DNA from: Rutpela maculata
Lineage: Eukaryota > Arthropoda > Insecta > Coleoptera > Cerambycidae
NCBI GenBank assembly: GCA_936432065.2
Contig: OW386287.2
Span: forward strand, 96,161,591-96,225,590
Length of the DNA stretch: 64,000 bases
Reading direction: 5' to 3'
Every line of letters starts with the position of its first letter. Position 1 is the stretch's first letter. This document shows positions 31,690-41,010 of the stretch, in pieces. Under the pieces are notes generated by a model. The model worked only from the letters and a program-made list of their open reading frames with translations. It searched no databases and was not told the DNA's origin. The position numbers and the translations under genes were made by a program.

Positions 31690-32570
31690 AAATATTCGTC
31701 GAATATCTGTTTGTCAGTCTGTCAGTTTGTCCATCTGTCTTTGTGTACGACACTTTTTTTTTTTAACTATTTAACGTCGGCCCGCTACCAGGGCCTATCA
31801 CCTACGCCAGGAGACGAGCTACCCCCAACCTGGAAATTTTGCCGAACCTCTTCCCTTAAGAAGAGTAGGGATCTTTTACTTGCCTAACATTTAATAGACA
31901 AGGGACCGCCTGCTTTACATCCCCTCCGAAGGATGGTATATCCACTACGTAATCCTCGTCTGAAATTACGTAACTTCTGCGTATACACTGATATACAAGC
32001 CGCTAGAAGGTGGGACGAGAACACTGTATTTCCCAAGATGGGACCCCATCCAAGTACTAACCGCGCTCGACGTTGCTTCAATGGAATATCGACTGATATT
32101 CACATTGAAGTCGTCTCTACGCTCGCCCACGACACTTTTTGTGAGTCTGATAATTTAAAAGAGAAGAGTCCAATTTTATTGAAATTTGAACAGTAAGTTA
32201 GTGTTAACTAAAGGAAGAAGTAAATATAAAGGTTATAAAACATTTTATGAAAAAAAGGCATGTGAAGAGTGTTGTAACACCTTTGATAAGATGCTAAAAA
32301 TACAGAGATACTGCACAGTATACTGACCAACGTTTCGACAATCAAGATGGTATCATCGGGAGATCATTAAAATTGCAAGTATGTCACTTAAACCTACAAT
32401 CATAACGTACTTACTGATCGATTTTTTTTTAAATTGCTGGGGCTTCTTATAGCTAACACTAATTTATTGTCCAAATTTCAATAAAACCAGACTTTTCTTT
32501 TTTAAGTTATTTAGCTTACAAGAGACATGACAGACGGAGAGGCAGACGGACTGACAGAAAAGACATTTTG
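31690..32570. repeat. Foldback with GTCTGTC-rich arms, SINE inserted in the left arm
   Basis: The left side (GTCTGTCAGTTTGTCCATC at 31714 and TTGAAATTTGAACAGTAAG with TTAACTAAAGGAAG at 32178-32215) is matched in inverted form at about 32445-32560 (AGCTAACACTAATTTATTG, CAAATTTCAATAAAACC, GACAGACGG). A related sequence lies at 56600-56720. Confidence 0.65.
31759..32128 (-). mobile_element. 5S-rRNA-derived SINE (SINE3-like) with target duplication
   Basis: Minus-strand element about 370 bp long ending in an A-run. It is flanked by the 12-mer ACGACACTTTTT on both sides (31747-31758 and 32129-32140). The 5' part (about 32036-32093) closely resembles 5S rRNA around the internal promoter, including CGCGGTTAGTACTTGGATGG followed by CTTGGGAA. 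The body is shared with the partial copy at 26240-26410. 5S-derived SINEs are established as the SINE3 class. Transcription would be by RNA polymerase III from the 5S-like internal promoter, with movement by a partner LINE that I cannot identify. Confidence 0.85.
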
Positions 32571-32977
32571 AAAGTTGTCCCGTATTTTATGACAATATAA
32601 TGATATATTTTTATTATATACGAGTGATATTCACAATTGGGTTGTTGCACTAAGTTAAAATTTGAGGAGAATCTATGTTGAACAATGACAATTATTCATA
32701 AAAAATCATTAGAAACATGTAGGAGTTGAAAAGAAAGTCTTATAATATTATAATATTAATTACAAAAATACATGCATTTAAAACGGAGATGACATAATAA
32801 CGGCAGTCTGTAGAGAAGTTAGTTATAAAACGACGAGAAACGGGTACTAATTTAGAAACTCGCTGATAGCGACGGAGAAAAAAGACAATCACGACAGTTT
32901 AATCTGACATTATATTTAACGTCAAATTCAACTGACGTTCATAGGTTACAATTCGGTATAGTTTAACAGCATCTAGT

Positions 32978-33160
32978 TATGGATAAATATAAGTACAGAT
33001 AGTGTTTTCTGCCGTACTGTGTAAATAATACCACCAATTCACCAGAAAAACTGTTGTGTTCCAATAATAAACGCTGAACGTAATAATGAATGATTCAAAG
33101 CCACCAGAGGAGGACCAAGTCTTCTTATGTGGAGACCATTTCAATGTCAAGTAGAGTAAC
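32978..33160 (+). pseudogene. Decayed THAP zinc-finger domain
   Basis: The plus strand reads MDKYKYR, a stop, then CFLPYCVNNTTNSPEKL and, in another frame after a gap, CGDHFN. This is the C-X4-C ... C-X2-H(F) order of the THAP DNA-binding finger, in the form seen at the N-terminus of THAP-carrying transposases and some host proteins. Several stops and frame changes show it is not functional. It is most likely a transposase relic. Inverted AATTGGGTTGTTG motifs at about 32637 and 34500 may be the TIRs. Confidence 0.6.
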
Positions 33161-34499
33161 AAATTACAATGTATTCTAAGCGTTTTATTTGTGGTAAGTT
33201 GTATCTTAATGTAGGAATTTGATTTTTAATATGGGTTTATGTTGTAGGAAAAACGGCCGCATAATTACAAGACTTGTGTGGCGTTCTAGCTGTTACAACT
33301 TTAAATTACCCGCCAAACTGGTGGATAAAACAGGCTGTATTACTGTACTCTTAACGGCTCTAGATTAGAATGTTATTCATGCTTTGACTTCCTAAAAGGA
33401 GGGAAATGGCTTTAATCTGCTTTTATGTATTTTATCTAGTTTATGTTGGAATAAAGTGCAGTTGTTTTTGTTAGCTATTGATTATTTATGAAGCTCCCTA
33501 GACGCCCCATAATACTAGGATGATCAATAAATTAAGAAAGGAAATTTAAAAACTCGCCGTTGAAAAACTATACGAAACAAACTGTGAAAGTCGTCTAAAG
33601 TCGGTGAACACAATCAGTCGGAAATGGCTACGAATGCGTTGGATTGTAGTAATAAATGCCCTTTGAATTATGTGTGTTATAAATACATATCATTGTTTAT
33701 TGCTTAGATAGATACTAGCATAAAGTACTTACCTATTTACTATTTATTATTTTTTGTTATAATACAGACCTTTCTTCATATTTTCGTAAGTCTCATTCTG
33801 ACTCTTCTTAGAAGTGGGTATCAATGGATAATAAATAATTTCTTTAGTAGATAAACTTATTTTGTTTTCAGTTAGATACGCATGTATATAGTTAATAGGA
33901 AATAAAACAATGAAAGGGAAATATTTAATAAAATACAAAGTATAGTTAACAAATTCATCTAAATAATAAAATACATATTAGACATATTATGTAATATTAA
34001 TAAGATAAGATAAAGGAAGTTCTTGCAGAAATTACAATAGTTTGTACTGTCTATAGCAGCTGTAACGTAAGTACCTTGCAGCTTTTGCACTTCCAACCAT
34101 TGCAATGTCAAAACGATCGTCTCTTTTTAAAAATTCGCTGACCAAGTAGAATGTTAGAATTAGCTTTTACAGATATACTGCCTTAGTTGTTTTGTAAAAA
34201 AATATTAACAATAACTGTAAACATCAATCACTGCTAGCTAAACGTCAAATTTACTTTTGACATATGAGGTTATTTTCTTTCTTGTCAGCAATGTCAACTT
34301 ATTCGTCTTCATCTGTTCTGCTTATAAGTTCACATCTAACTGCCGTTATGATGTCACTACCGTTTTCGCGGCACATTCAAATAGCCGAAGTTTAACCATT
34401 TTTTAAAATATGTTGCGCTAAGAATTTTTCTTCCAAATTAAATATATAACTAAATTAAGTCCTCCACTACCATATTTCACCATTTTTGAAAATTCGTCA
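33161..34499. other. AT-rich region without recognised gene
   Basis: About 1.3 kb. If the 32637/34500 inverted motifs are TIRs, this is the rest of the THAP-element. No transposase core is readable. A 63-codon minus ORF at 33747-33938 looks random. Confidence 0.4.
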
Positions 34500-34790
34500 A
34501 CAACCCAATTGTTGAAACGTGTCGATGAAATGCATATAACACTTTTTATACAGAATTTTATAAGCTTTATTTTGTATATAAACATAATTTCGATATCGCT
34601 AATGGTTAGAAAGATATAAGCAGTAAACTGAATCGGACCGCCATTTCTCCAAGATGGTGGCTCAAGCGCAACAGTTTGGGCTGGGGACTTTTAGTATGTT
34701 TAATAGTAGGTAAGCCTAAATGAACATATTTGCCAAATTTAAACACTTTATCAGTTTTTTTCGTCAAACGTCGAAATTTGTTCTAATTTG
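34500..34790. repeat. Right arm of the widely spaced inverted repeat
   Basis: Inverted counterpart of 31300-31610. See that entry for the shared blocks. Confidence 0.65.
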
Positions 34791-34839
34791 ACTAGGGTAT
34801 TTATACTATAGATATAATTAGACAATCCTCGGATTAGGG

Positions 34840-35975
34840 TACTAAAATAATAGGTGTTTTCTTTCTACCAACAATCTTAGCTAAGCTAAGTAGTTTTTCA
34901 GTCACGCCTGATGAGTGAAATATTCGTGTATGTACTAGAGATGGTACTGAGTGGATTTTTCTCGGAACAGGTCGGAACTGTTCCGGGTAAAAAAGTATAC
35001 CTGTTCTAAAAACCTGTTCCGATTCCGACCTGCTCCGAGTCCGGCATTAGTGATTGCCCGTTCTTTCGCACTCACAGCTCCATATGCTCCATAATGACAC
35101 CGCTTTCTTTTCAAGTGCTTGGAGTCCTGATTTTTTTGAAACAAGAATGCTGATTGGTTGTTGAAGGTTGAAAACTGACATGTCAATTATATGCTCCATT
35201 CAAAGTTTTGATTTTGAAATCTCCAGAGCTCCAAGCTCTTGAAAAGAAAGTGGTCAATACAAAATACGTCCTGTCCTGTATATCAAAACCGATATGAACT
35301 AGTATTTGAACTCTGAATAAGAGTAGAGGGTGTCATAAAATTAATATACTTTTAATTTGTTTTGTAATGCGATTTAGAACCGTGAGTATTTCATTTTCAA
35401 GTTTTACCATTTCTTCAATTCATTTCATTGTTACATGGAAATAAGTCAAAATATTCACCTAATGCTTCAAACTATTCCTAAAGCTCCTCGAATTAAAAAA
35501 TACTAGAGCTACATTTTTGTAATACTTAACACTAATTAAACAGAATTTATTATTATTATATACATCCCACACAAATACTACCACTTACCACCGATACCAA
35601 AAAGTCCGCAAGTCTGATCTGCTCACTCCACTCCGGCTCCGTGTCCGAAGGTACAACGTTATCATGTGCTCAGTGCTCCGCTCAAACGCATGACAGTCCA
35701 GCGGAGTCGGAACCACTTCATCGGTCGGAACTAGTATCATGTGCTCAGTGCTCCGCTCAAACGCATGACAGTCCAGCGGAGTCGGAACTAGTATTTTCTA
35801 AATCTGAGAACTGTTCCGCGGAACTGTTAGCTCGGACCTGTTCCGAAAGAACAGGTTCGGTTCTTTCGTACCATCCCTAGTATGTACCACAGTTTGCGTG
35901 TGACATTAAAACTACTTAGCTTAGCTAAGATTGTTGGTAGAAAGAAAACACCTAATATACTAGAGCAAAATAAAA
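34840..35975. mobile_element. Palindromic MITE split by a hAT-type MITE
   Basis: The flanks of the hAT MITE are inverted copies: ATAGGTGTTTTCTTTCTACC and TCTTAGCTAAGCTAAGTAG on the left, CTACTTAGCTTAGCTAAGA and GGTAGAAAGAAAACACCT on the right. An older hairpin element was therefore cut near its centre by the later insertion. Confidence 0.8.
34936..35879. mobile_element. hAT-type MITE with 8-bp target duplication
   Basis: Begins TAGAGATGGTAC and ends with the inverted GTACCATCCCTA. It is flanked on both sides by GTATGTAC (34928-34935 and 35880-35887). The 944-bp interior holds many copies of CTGTTCCG/CGGAACAG-like motifs in both orientations and a 77-bp tandem duplication with GTGCTCAGTGCTCCGCTCAA (about 35660 and 35737). 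No transposase ORF. An apparent 79-codon ORF over the duplication is not called. Confidence 0.9.
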
Positions 35976-36612
35976 TGAGGGGTAATAAGCAAATAACATA
36001 CAATATGACTGCATTTTGTCGTCAATTGGTAAGAAAACAATTATCAGTAGGTATTTAAATCAAAAATAACCTAAATATGCTCTCTATATATTTATATTTT
36101 ATTTATCTCTCTTTTATACTGTTTTTATAAATATAATGAAATTTAAATATAAAAGTGTACCTATATTTTACCAATTAATTGATAGCACACACAAGGTACC
36201 TAATAATCTCGTCGAATATCAAATGGGGCATGCCGCATGGATGACATGGAGACAACACTGTACCTATTGGTATACCTAATGTGGTACAAAAACTAAATTA
36301 TGAATTCGAAAGTATTCTGTAATTGAAAAATAAATAACCAGTGTTAACCAAAATATATTATGTTAAATGATAAATTAGCTTTTTTCCCTTGAATTTTAAT
36401 GATATCATTCGATATGTCACCAAACATGAAAATTACAGGCAAGGTATAAAATAAGAATACATTTCATAGTAACAATGTAGCTAATACAAGTAGGTACTTA
36501 CCTTTTCGTAAAAATGTGTTGATATTTACCAAACAAAAACCAAAAACATTAAAACTAAAGTTTATTGACGTCAACGTCGTTAATAGAACACAGACAAGTG
36601 TAAACTGGAGAT
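35976..36612. other. AT-rich spacer
   Basis: About 640 bases, no recognised gene. A consensus GTAAGTA donor-like site lies on the minus strand near 36493-36500 without supported exon context. Confidence 0.35.
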
Positions 36613-36620
36613 AACACTAG

Positions 36621-37046
36621 TAGTGATGCGCGATATATATCGATGTATCGAAAACATCGATATTGCGATGTACGATATCTGATATTTTTACATCGATAAC
36701 TTACATTTTTAAACATCGATGTAATAGCAAAAATATCGGACAGTATTTTATAATAAAAAAATTAAGCAAATCTGAATCATTTGGGTTGTGGTACACCTGT
36801 TTGTTAGGATTCGCTTTGCCCAGCTCGTCAAAAAATTTGTAACGAATCTCCCTTCCCCCTCGTCCATCAAAAGAAAAATTTGGATCAGGGGACCCCCCCT
36901 CCCCCGCTTATCAAAAACTTTAAAAAAATATCGATAATTTACAATATCGATGTTTTTCACCCGATAAATATCATATATCGATGAGTCTATTCGATGTTAC
37001 CATCGATATGAAATATCGATACTTTCGGTTCGATGTCGCATCACTA
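36621..37046. mobile_element. hAT-type MITE built of ATCGAT motifs
   Basis: Begins TAGTGATGCGCGATATATAT and ends GATGTCGCATCACTA, an inverted match of the TAGTGATGCG end. The flanking 8-mers AACACTAG (36613-36620) and GACAGTAG (37047-37054) match at six of eight positions, consistent with an old hAT target duplication. The termini are full of ATCGAT/CATCGAT repeats. A 70-codon minus ORF inside is not called. Confidence 0.78.
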
Positions 37047-37089
37047 GACAGTAGTAGTACTAGACTAGTGGCGCTGCCGGCGGTGGTCG

Positions 37090-37345
37090 CTATTTTGTAA
37101 GAGATGGTGATACCAAAGTGAGTGGTGGCTCAGTTAGTTACATCCACGTTTTAAAATGTATCATTAAAATGATGTGGTGATTGTGGACATCCCAATCTCC
37201 ACTGACATGGGAGTGGTTATAATGTGAACGTTCTAAAACGGTCCAAAGAGTGTCATCACGGTGATGTGATGCTTTGCCATTTACAAAAACCACTAAAATG
37301 TGAGTGGCTATAATGTGGATGTGGCAGAGTGTGTTTAGTGGGATA
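37090..37345 (-). mobile_element. MITE end (CTATCCCACTAAACAC, inverted)
   Basis: Reading inward from 37345 on the minus strand: CTATCCCACTAAACACACTC, CCACATCCACATTATAGCCA, then several ATGATGTGG-like repeats. The terminus resembles the plus-strand one at 28282. The other end of this copy was not identified. Confidence 0.5.
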
Positions 37346-37676
37346 GTATAATTTCAAAAGATTAAAATTCGTGGAAACCTGAATTAATTAACTAACCAAA
37401 AAACCAAATTATTTTTTGTAATATGTAGGATATGTAATAAAATAAAAAAAGTTTGTAAAAACCTGAAAATCGTCATAATTGTGGGGTAATAAGGACCAAA
37501 CGGCATTTTTCATAAATAACTGTTAAAGTAATATATATTTCGGAAAAAAATTGAAAGATAATTAAAAATAATGATACAAATTGTTTTTTATTTCTCTACC
37601 AATAGAAACTTCGAGGCAATATTTCTTTTTGGAAAATAATTAATTTAATTCAGCACAAGCCAATCGCTAGATTATA

Positions 37677-37857
37677 CCGGGTGTAACAGGATCATGGTAC
37701 ACCCTTTTTTTCCTTTAGTTTTGAAGATAATTAATTTAAATTTGGGATATCCTATATACATAATAAGCGGCACTTTTTGACATACAAGTGATTTTTTTTT
37801 CACTTTCGGTTTCGCCGGAAGTGGCACTAACTTTCGATTTTTAAATGAAACACCCTG
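37677..37857. mobile_element. Short CGGGTG/CACCCTG MITE
   Basis: Starts CGGGTGTAAC, ends GAAACACCCTG, with TA on both sides; 181 bp. Same terminal type as 9766-10102. The inverted homology is short. Confidence 0.5.
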
Positions 37858-38419
37858 TATATTATTGCATTTTTGAATTCTGCATAATTTCCTGAATCCA
37901 ACGATACCAATACCAATAACATAATTTTTAGTGCGCCATGACGGTTCCGATTTGTTCTAAATGACCCGCACCAAACAGCACGTCCAATTGTAATTACGTC
38001 TCTACAAGATATACACATGAGAAACAAAATATGTTAAGGTGGATCTAATTGTTAAACTAGTACTGACGTACACATATGAGATACACTTATGTTTATATTG
38101 ACAGAATTATGTGATACAATGTTTAATAATTGTATACCGTATGCACTCAAAATTCTAAACATTTTTATATAACGTAAAGAAGGATCATTAGAATGTTGAA
38201 ATTTGATGTCCGTAGAAGATGCCTACAAGGTTTAAGTCATATGTATGTGTGATGCTTTATATAATACTTGTGCCTACTGCATACACCACATAAAAGTGCG
38301 ATATATACACATGATACAAATAACTATATATACACTTTTTAGTTGTGTCTTGTCGTGTCTACATTCGACTATTCGAGCATGGAACAGTGTGCGTGCGCAA
38401 AGCGTCAGCGTGAGCATAC
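37858..38419. other. Spacer without recognised gene
   Basis: AT-rich, short ORFs only, no motif recognised. Confidence 0.35.
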
Positions 38420-38772
38420 CGGCCATGTGCAAGATTTGTAAAAGAGACAGGTTGCCTGGTAACTCAGGAGCCAATAAAATTCTTGCGCGGGAGTGACGTG
38501 TCCATAGGACCTTTTAAAATTAACATACACAACAAATGACCTACTTAAAATATGAATATCCAAAATAATATTTTCAATCACTGTGTAAGCAGAAATAAAA
38601 TATATTAAACAAAGTACGACGAGATCAACGACGTTAGTGGTACACTGGTCGACTGTTGCATCTTTTATCTGTGAAGTGAGCTGTAGAAGCGGGTCCTCTG
38701 GATGACGCGCAATATGGCGCTCCCTAGGTACCAGGCAACCTGTCCTCTACAGACCTTGGGCCATGTGTATCT
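38420..38772. repeat. Inverted repeat element with GACAGGTTGCCTGG arms
   Basis: The left arm GGCCATGTGCAAGA...GACAGGTTGCCTGGTA (38422-38462) is inverted at 38731-38770 (TACCAGGCAACCTGTC...GGGCCATGTG). The interior arms AGGAGCCAATAAAATTCTTGCGCG and its diverged inverted partner extend the match. Non-coding and MITE-like. Confidence 0.7.
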
Positions 38773-39010
38773 CATGTGCCCTCTTTCCTCTATAAGAGTG
38801 GTCATAGCCACACATATAGCAGGCATTTTTGTTTTTTAACAATATCCAAAATAATTTATATTCGAAAGAGTTTGCAAAGATTCGGCAGTTTTAAAGATAT
38901 CGAGTTCTTTTAATAATAAAATTAGATTAAAATGCATTAAAAAGCAAGATCTAGCCGTTGCGTGTTCTACTACCTATTGTCTTTAAGCAGATATTCAATT
39001 ATTCAAACAG

Positions 39011-39081
39011 AAGTCAGTGGTTGAGTGAGTTAAACATTAAGCGGCGAGTCAAGAGGTACGCGGTTCGATCCGCGCTCACTC
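39011..39081 (+). tRNA. tRNA-like sequence (decayed or SINE-derived)
   Basis: 71 bases with a B-box (GGTTCGATCC, 39062-39071) in a 5-bp T-stem, an A-box-like TGGTTGAGTGAG (39018), acceptor halves AAGTCAG/CTCACTC pairing at five of seven positions, and a following T-run acting as a polymerase III terminator. The T-loop is one base short and the anticodon arm cannot be assigned, so it is not a confident functional tRNA. Confidence 0.4.
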
Positions 39082-39546
39082 TGTCTTTTTTTTTTTTGTT
39101 AAAATAATTGCAAAAAAACTTTTAGTTGTTTTTTCAAGGTAATAATTGCTTATAAAACCGATGGACGAATATACTTCTTTTCAATTTTAGGTCTGTTTTA
39201 AACCATTAATATTCTATTTATGTTGTAGATGATATACCTGACCGTTTTTTCTCCAACACGTTTCCCAGGTTTGTGTAAGTACTTCAACTTAAAACTTTAA
39301 TTCTTAACTGAGGTGACACTGGTGACAGTTTAATTAAATTAAATAAGTTCTTCTTAATAATTATAAATAAATAAAAATACTAATAACTCGAAAAATTCAG
39401 GTTTGGGAACACGTAAAAAAATAGAAAAAAAAAGAGAACTTGAAAGATTTTCATATATTTTAAATAAGGCTAGAAATTCAATTTCACACATAATAAAGAC
39501 TTCATACACATCATAAATACTGCTTTTAGCATCCGAAATAACAGTC
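39082..39546. other. Spacer between two tRNA-like sequences
   Basis: AT-rich, starts with a T-run. No gene recognised. The 65-codon minus ORF looks random. Confidence 0.35.
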
Positions 39547-39627
39547 ACCACGATAGCTCAGTTGGTAGAAGCGTCAGTACTGTAATATGGACAACAGAGA
39601 CATGTAGGTTCGACTCCTACCCGTCGC
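39547..39627 (+). tRNA. tRNA-like sequence at the edge of a palindrome
   Basis: A perfect A-box/D-arm start (TAGCTCAGTTGGTAGA), a B-box (GGTTCGACTCC, 39608-39618) in a perfect T-stem GTAGG/CCTAC, and a 3' acceptor strand CCGTCGC. The 5' acceptor ACCACGA pairs at only four of seven positions, the D-stem has an extra A, and the anticodon-variable region does not fold normally. Most likely a tRNA-derived SINE head or a tRNA pseudogene. Confidence 0.5.
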
Positions 39628-40137
39628 AATTGACGATTTGCACGAAAGAAAGTTCAGTAAAAAGTATCATGGCGCACAGTATAATGGTATCACTGTAATT
39701 CACTATCATAACATCGTTTTCATTATCTTTAATGTTAAACCTGCTTCCATTGAATATAAATAGTCTTCATTAGGTTGTTTCGTAGTCTACAATATTTAAA
39801 AAATGTCGAATTATGCAATTTGTCAAACACTGTTTCCAACTCTCAGTTTACTAGAAGAGTTGGCAGCAGTGATTGACAAATTGCATAATTTGACATTTTT
39901 TAAATATTGTAGACTACGAAACAACCTAATAAAGATGATTTATATTCAGTGGAAGTAGGTTTAACATTAAAGATAATGACAACAATGTTATGATTATTAT
40001 ATTATAGGTATTTAATTGTTGCAAAGTTTGGAAATTAGACGAGTTGGTCAACATGTTCAGTGAATTACAGTGATACCATTATACTGTGCGCCATGATACT
40101 TTTTACCAAACTTTCTTTCATGCAAATCGTCAATTGG
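39628..40137. repeat. Palindrome with arms over 200 bp
   Basis: The left arm (39628-39838) and right arm (about 39861-40137) are inverted: CAATTGACGATTTGCA at the outside, AGTATCATGGCGCACAGTAT next, then TTAGGTTGTTTCGTAGTCTA and AATTATGCAATTTGTCAA at the inside. The right arm carries an extra 60 or so bases near 40000-40060. The loop is only about 20 bases. Confidence 0.92.
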
Positions 40138-40572
40138 CAAAGGTAAGTAAAAATGAATTTAATAACTTAATAAACATTATAATTTACAGGCAACCCTTGT
40201 GAGAAGAAATTGGAGTGATGGTAAACAATATTAGATGGTTAATGTAAATAAAATATACGGATGGCTAACAGATAAATTCATAGAACAAAACGTATTTATG
40301 CATTAATTACTTTATTTTTATCAAGTAGATTTACTAACTAGTATGTAGTTTTATATGTTCCCATTGCTAAAAACCTGTGGGGGATTACCAAATATAACCT
40401 GAAAAAGACGTCAAATTAACGTCTAGCATAAGACGTCATTCGTCTGAAACATTAGGAAAGTCAATCACTGTGCATCCGATAACACACTCTGGATCAAATT
40501 ATTTGTGTATATGTAAATGGCCTACAATGGTCGCATTCACCGGACCATTGTATATAGACATTGTATATAGAC
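40138..40572. other. Spacer with a small GACGTC cluster
   Basis: AAGACGTCAAATTAACGTCT near 40408 resembles the subterminal motifs of the GACGTC-rich MITEs, possibly a relic. Otherwise nothing recognised. Confidence 0.35.
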
Positions 40573-41010
40573 TACCCAGCAAACACACAAGCATCGGCCG
40601 AAATGCGGTTTAATGATGGAAATGATGGGGAATCGATGGCATCAAATGCCAATTAAGTAACGTTTTTCGAGCGGTGGCAAAAAGTCACGTTTATGGTAAA
40701 CGTTGGCCCGAAATTGGCACTTGAACGGCAGATTGGCATCGAAATCAAACGTCTAGAATTAACCGCATATTTATTGGGATTTGATGCGCATTATTTGATG
40801 TCATGGGCTAGTCCATGTTCTGTGGGTATGGGAAAGATCAAACACGATCCCAGTAAACATAGCAAATCCGGCAAAGTGCCGGGTCAATGCATTTATTACC
40901 GGGCAACTGTCGCTATTGATGAGATGAGTCATCAATACAACGACAAAGTTCATGGACAAGGCGTTATTGGTTATTTTTTCGAGTTTTACGTGTTTATTTA
41001 TTGAATAGTC
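40573..41010 (+). mobile_element. MITE left end (CCCAGCAAACACAC) with a chance ORF
   Basis: A CCCAGCAAACAC terminus is followed by short palindromes such as GGCATCAAATGCC, a layout shared with the other CCCAG elements. A 103-codon ORF (40693-41004) lies over this sequence. It has no recognised motif and begins inside the palindromic subterminal part, so it is not annotated as a gene. The right end was not found. Confidence 0.4.

Noticed and set aside
35641..35880. 79-codon plus ORF with repeated CAQCSAQTHDSPAESE
   Set aside because: It translates a 77-bp tandem duplication inside a hAT MITE; no other support.
28282..37345. A single 9-kb transposon bounded by CTATCCCA-AAAC ends
   Set aside because: The ends match only at the terminus and the interior contains several complete independent elements; two separate copies are more likely.
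40693..41004. 103-codon plus ORF
   Set aside because: No recognised motif; starts inside the palindromic end of a MITE; no splice or promoter context.
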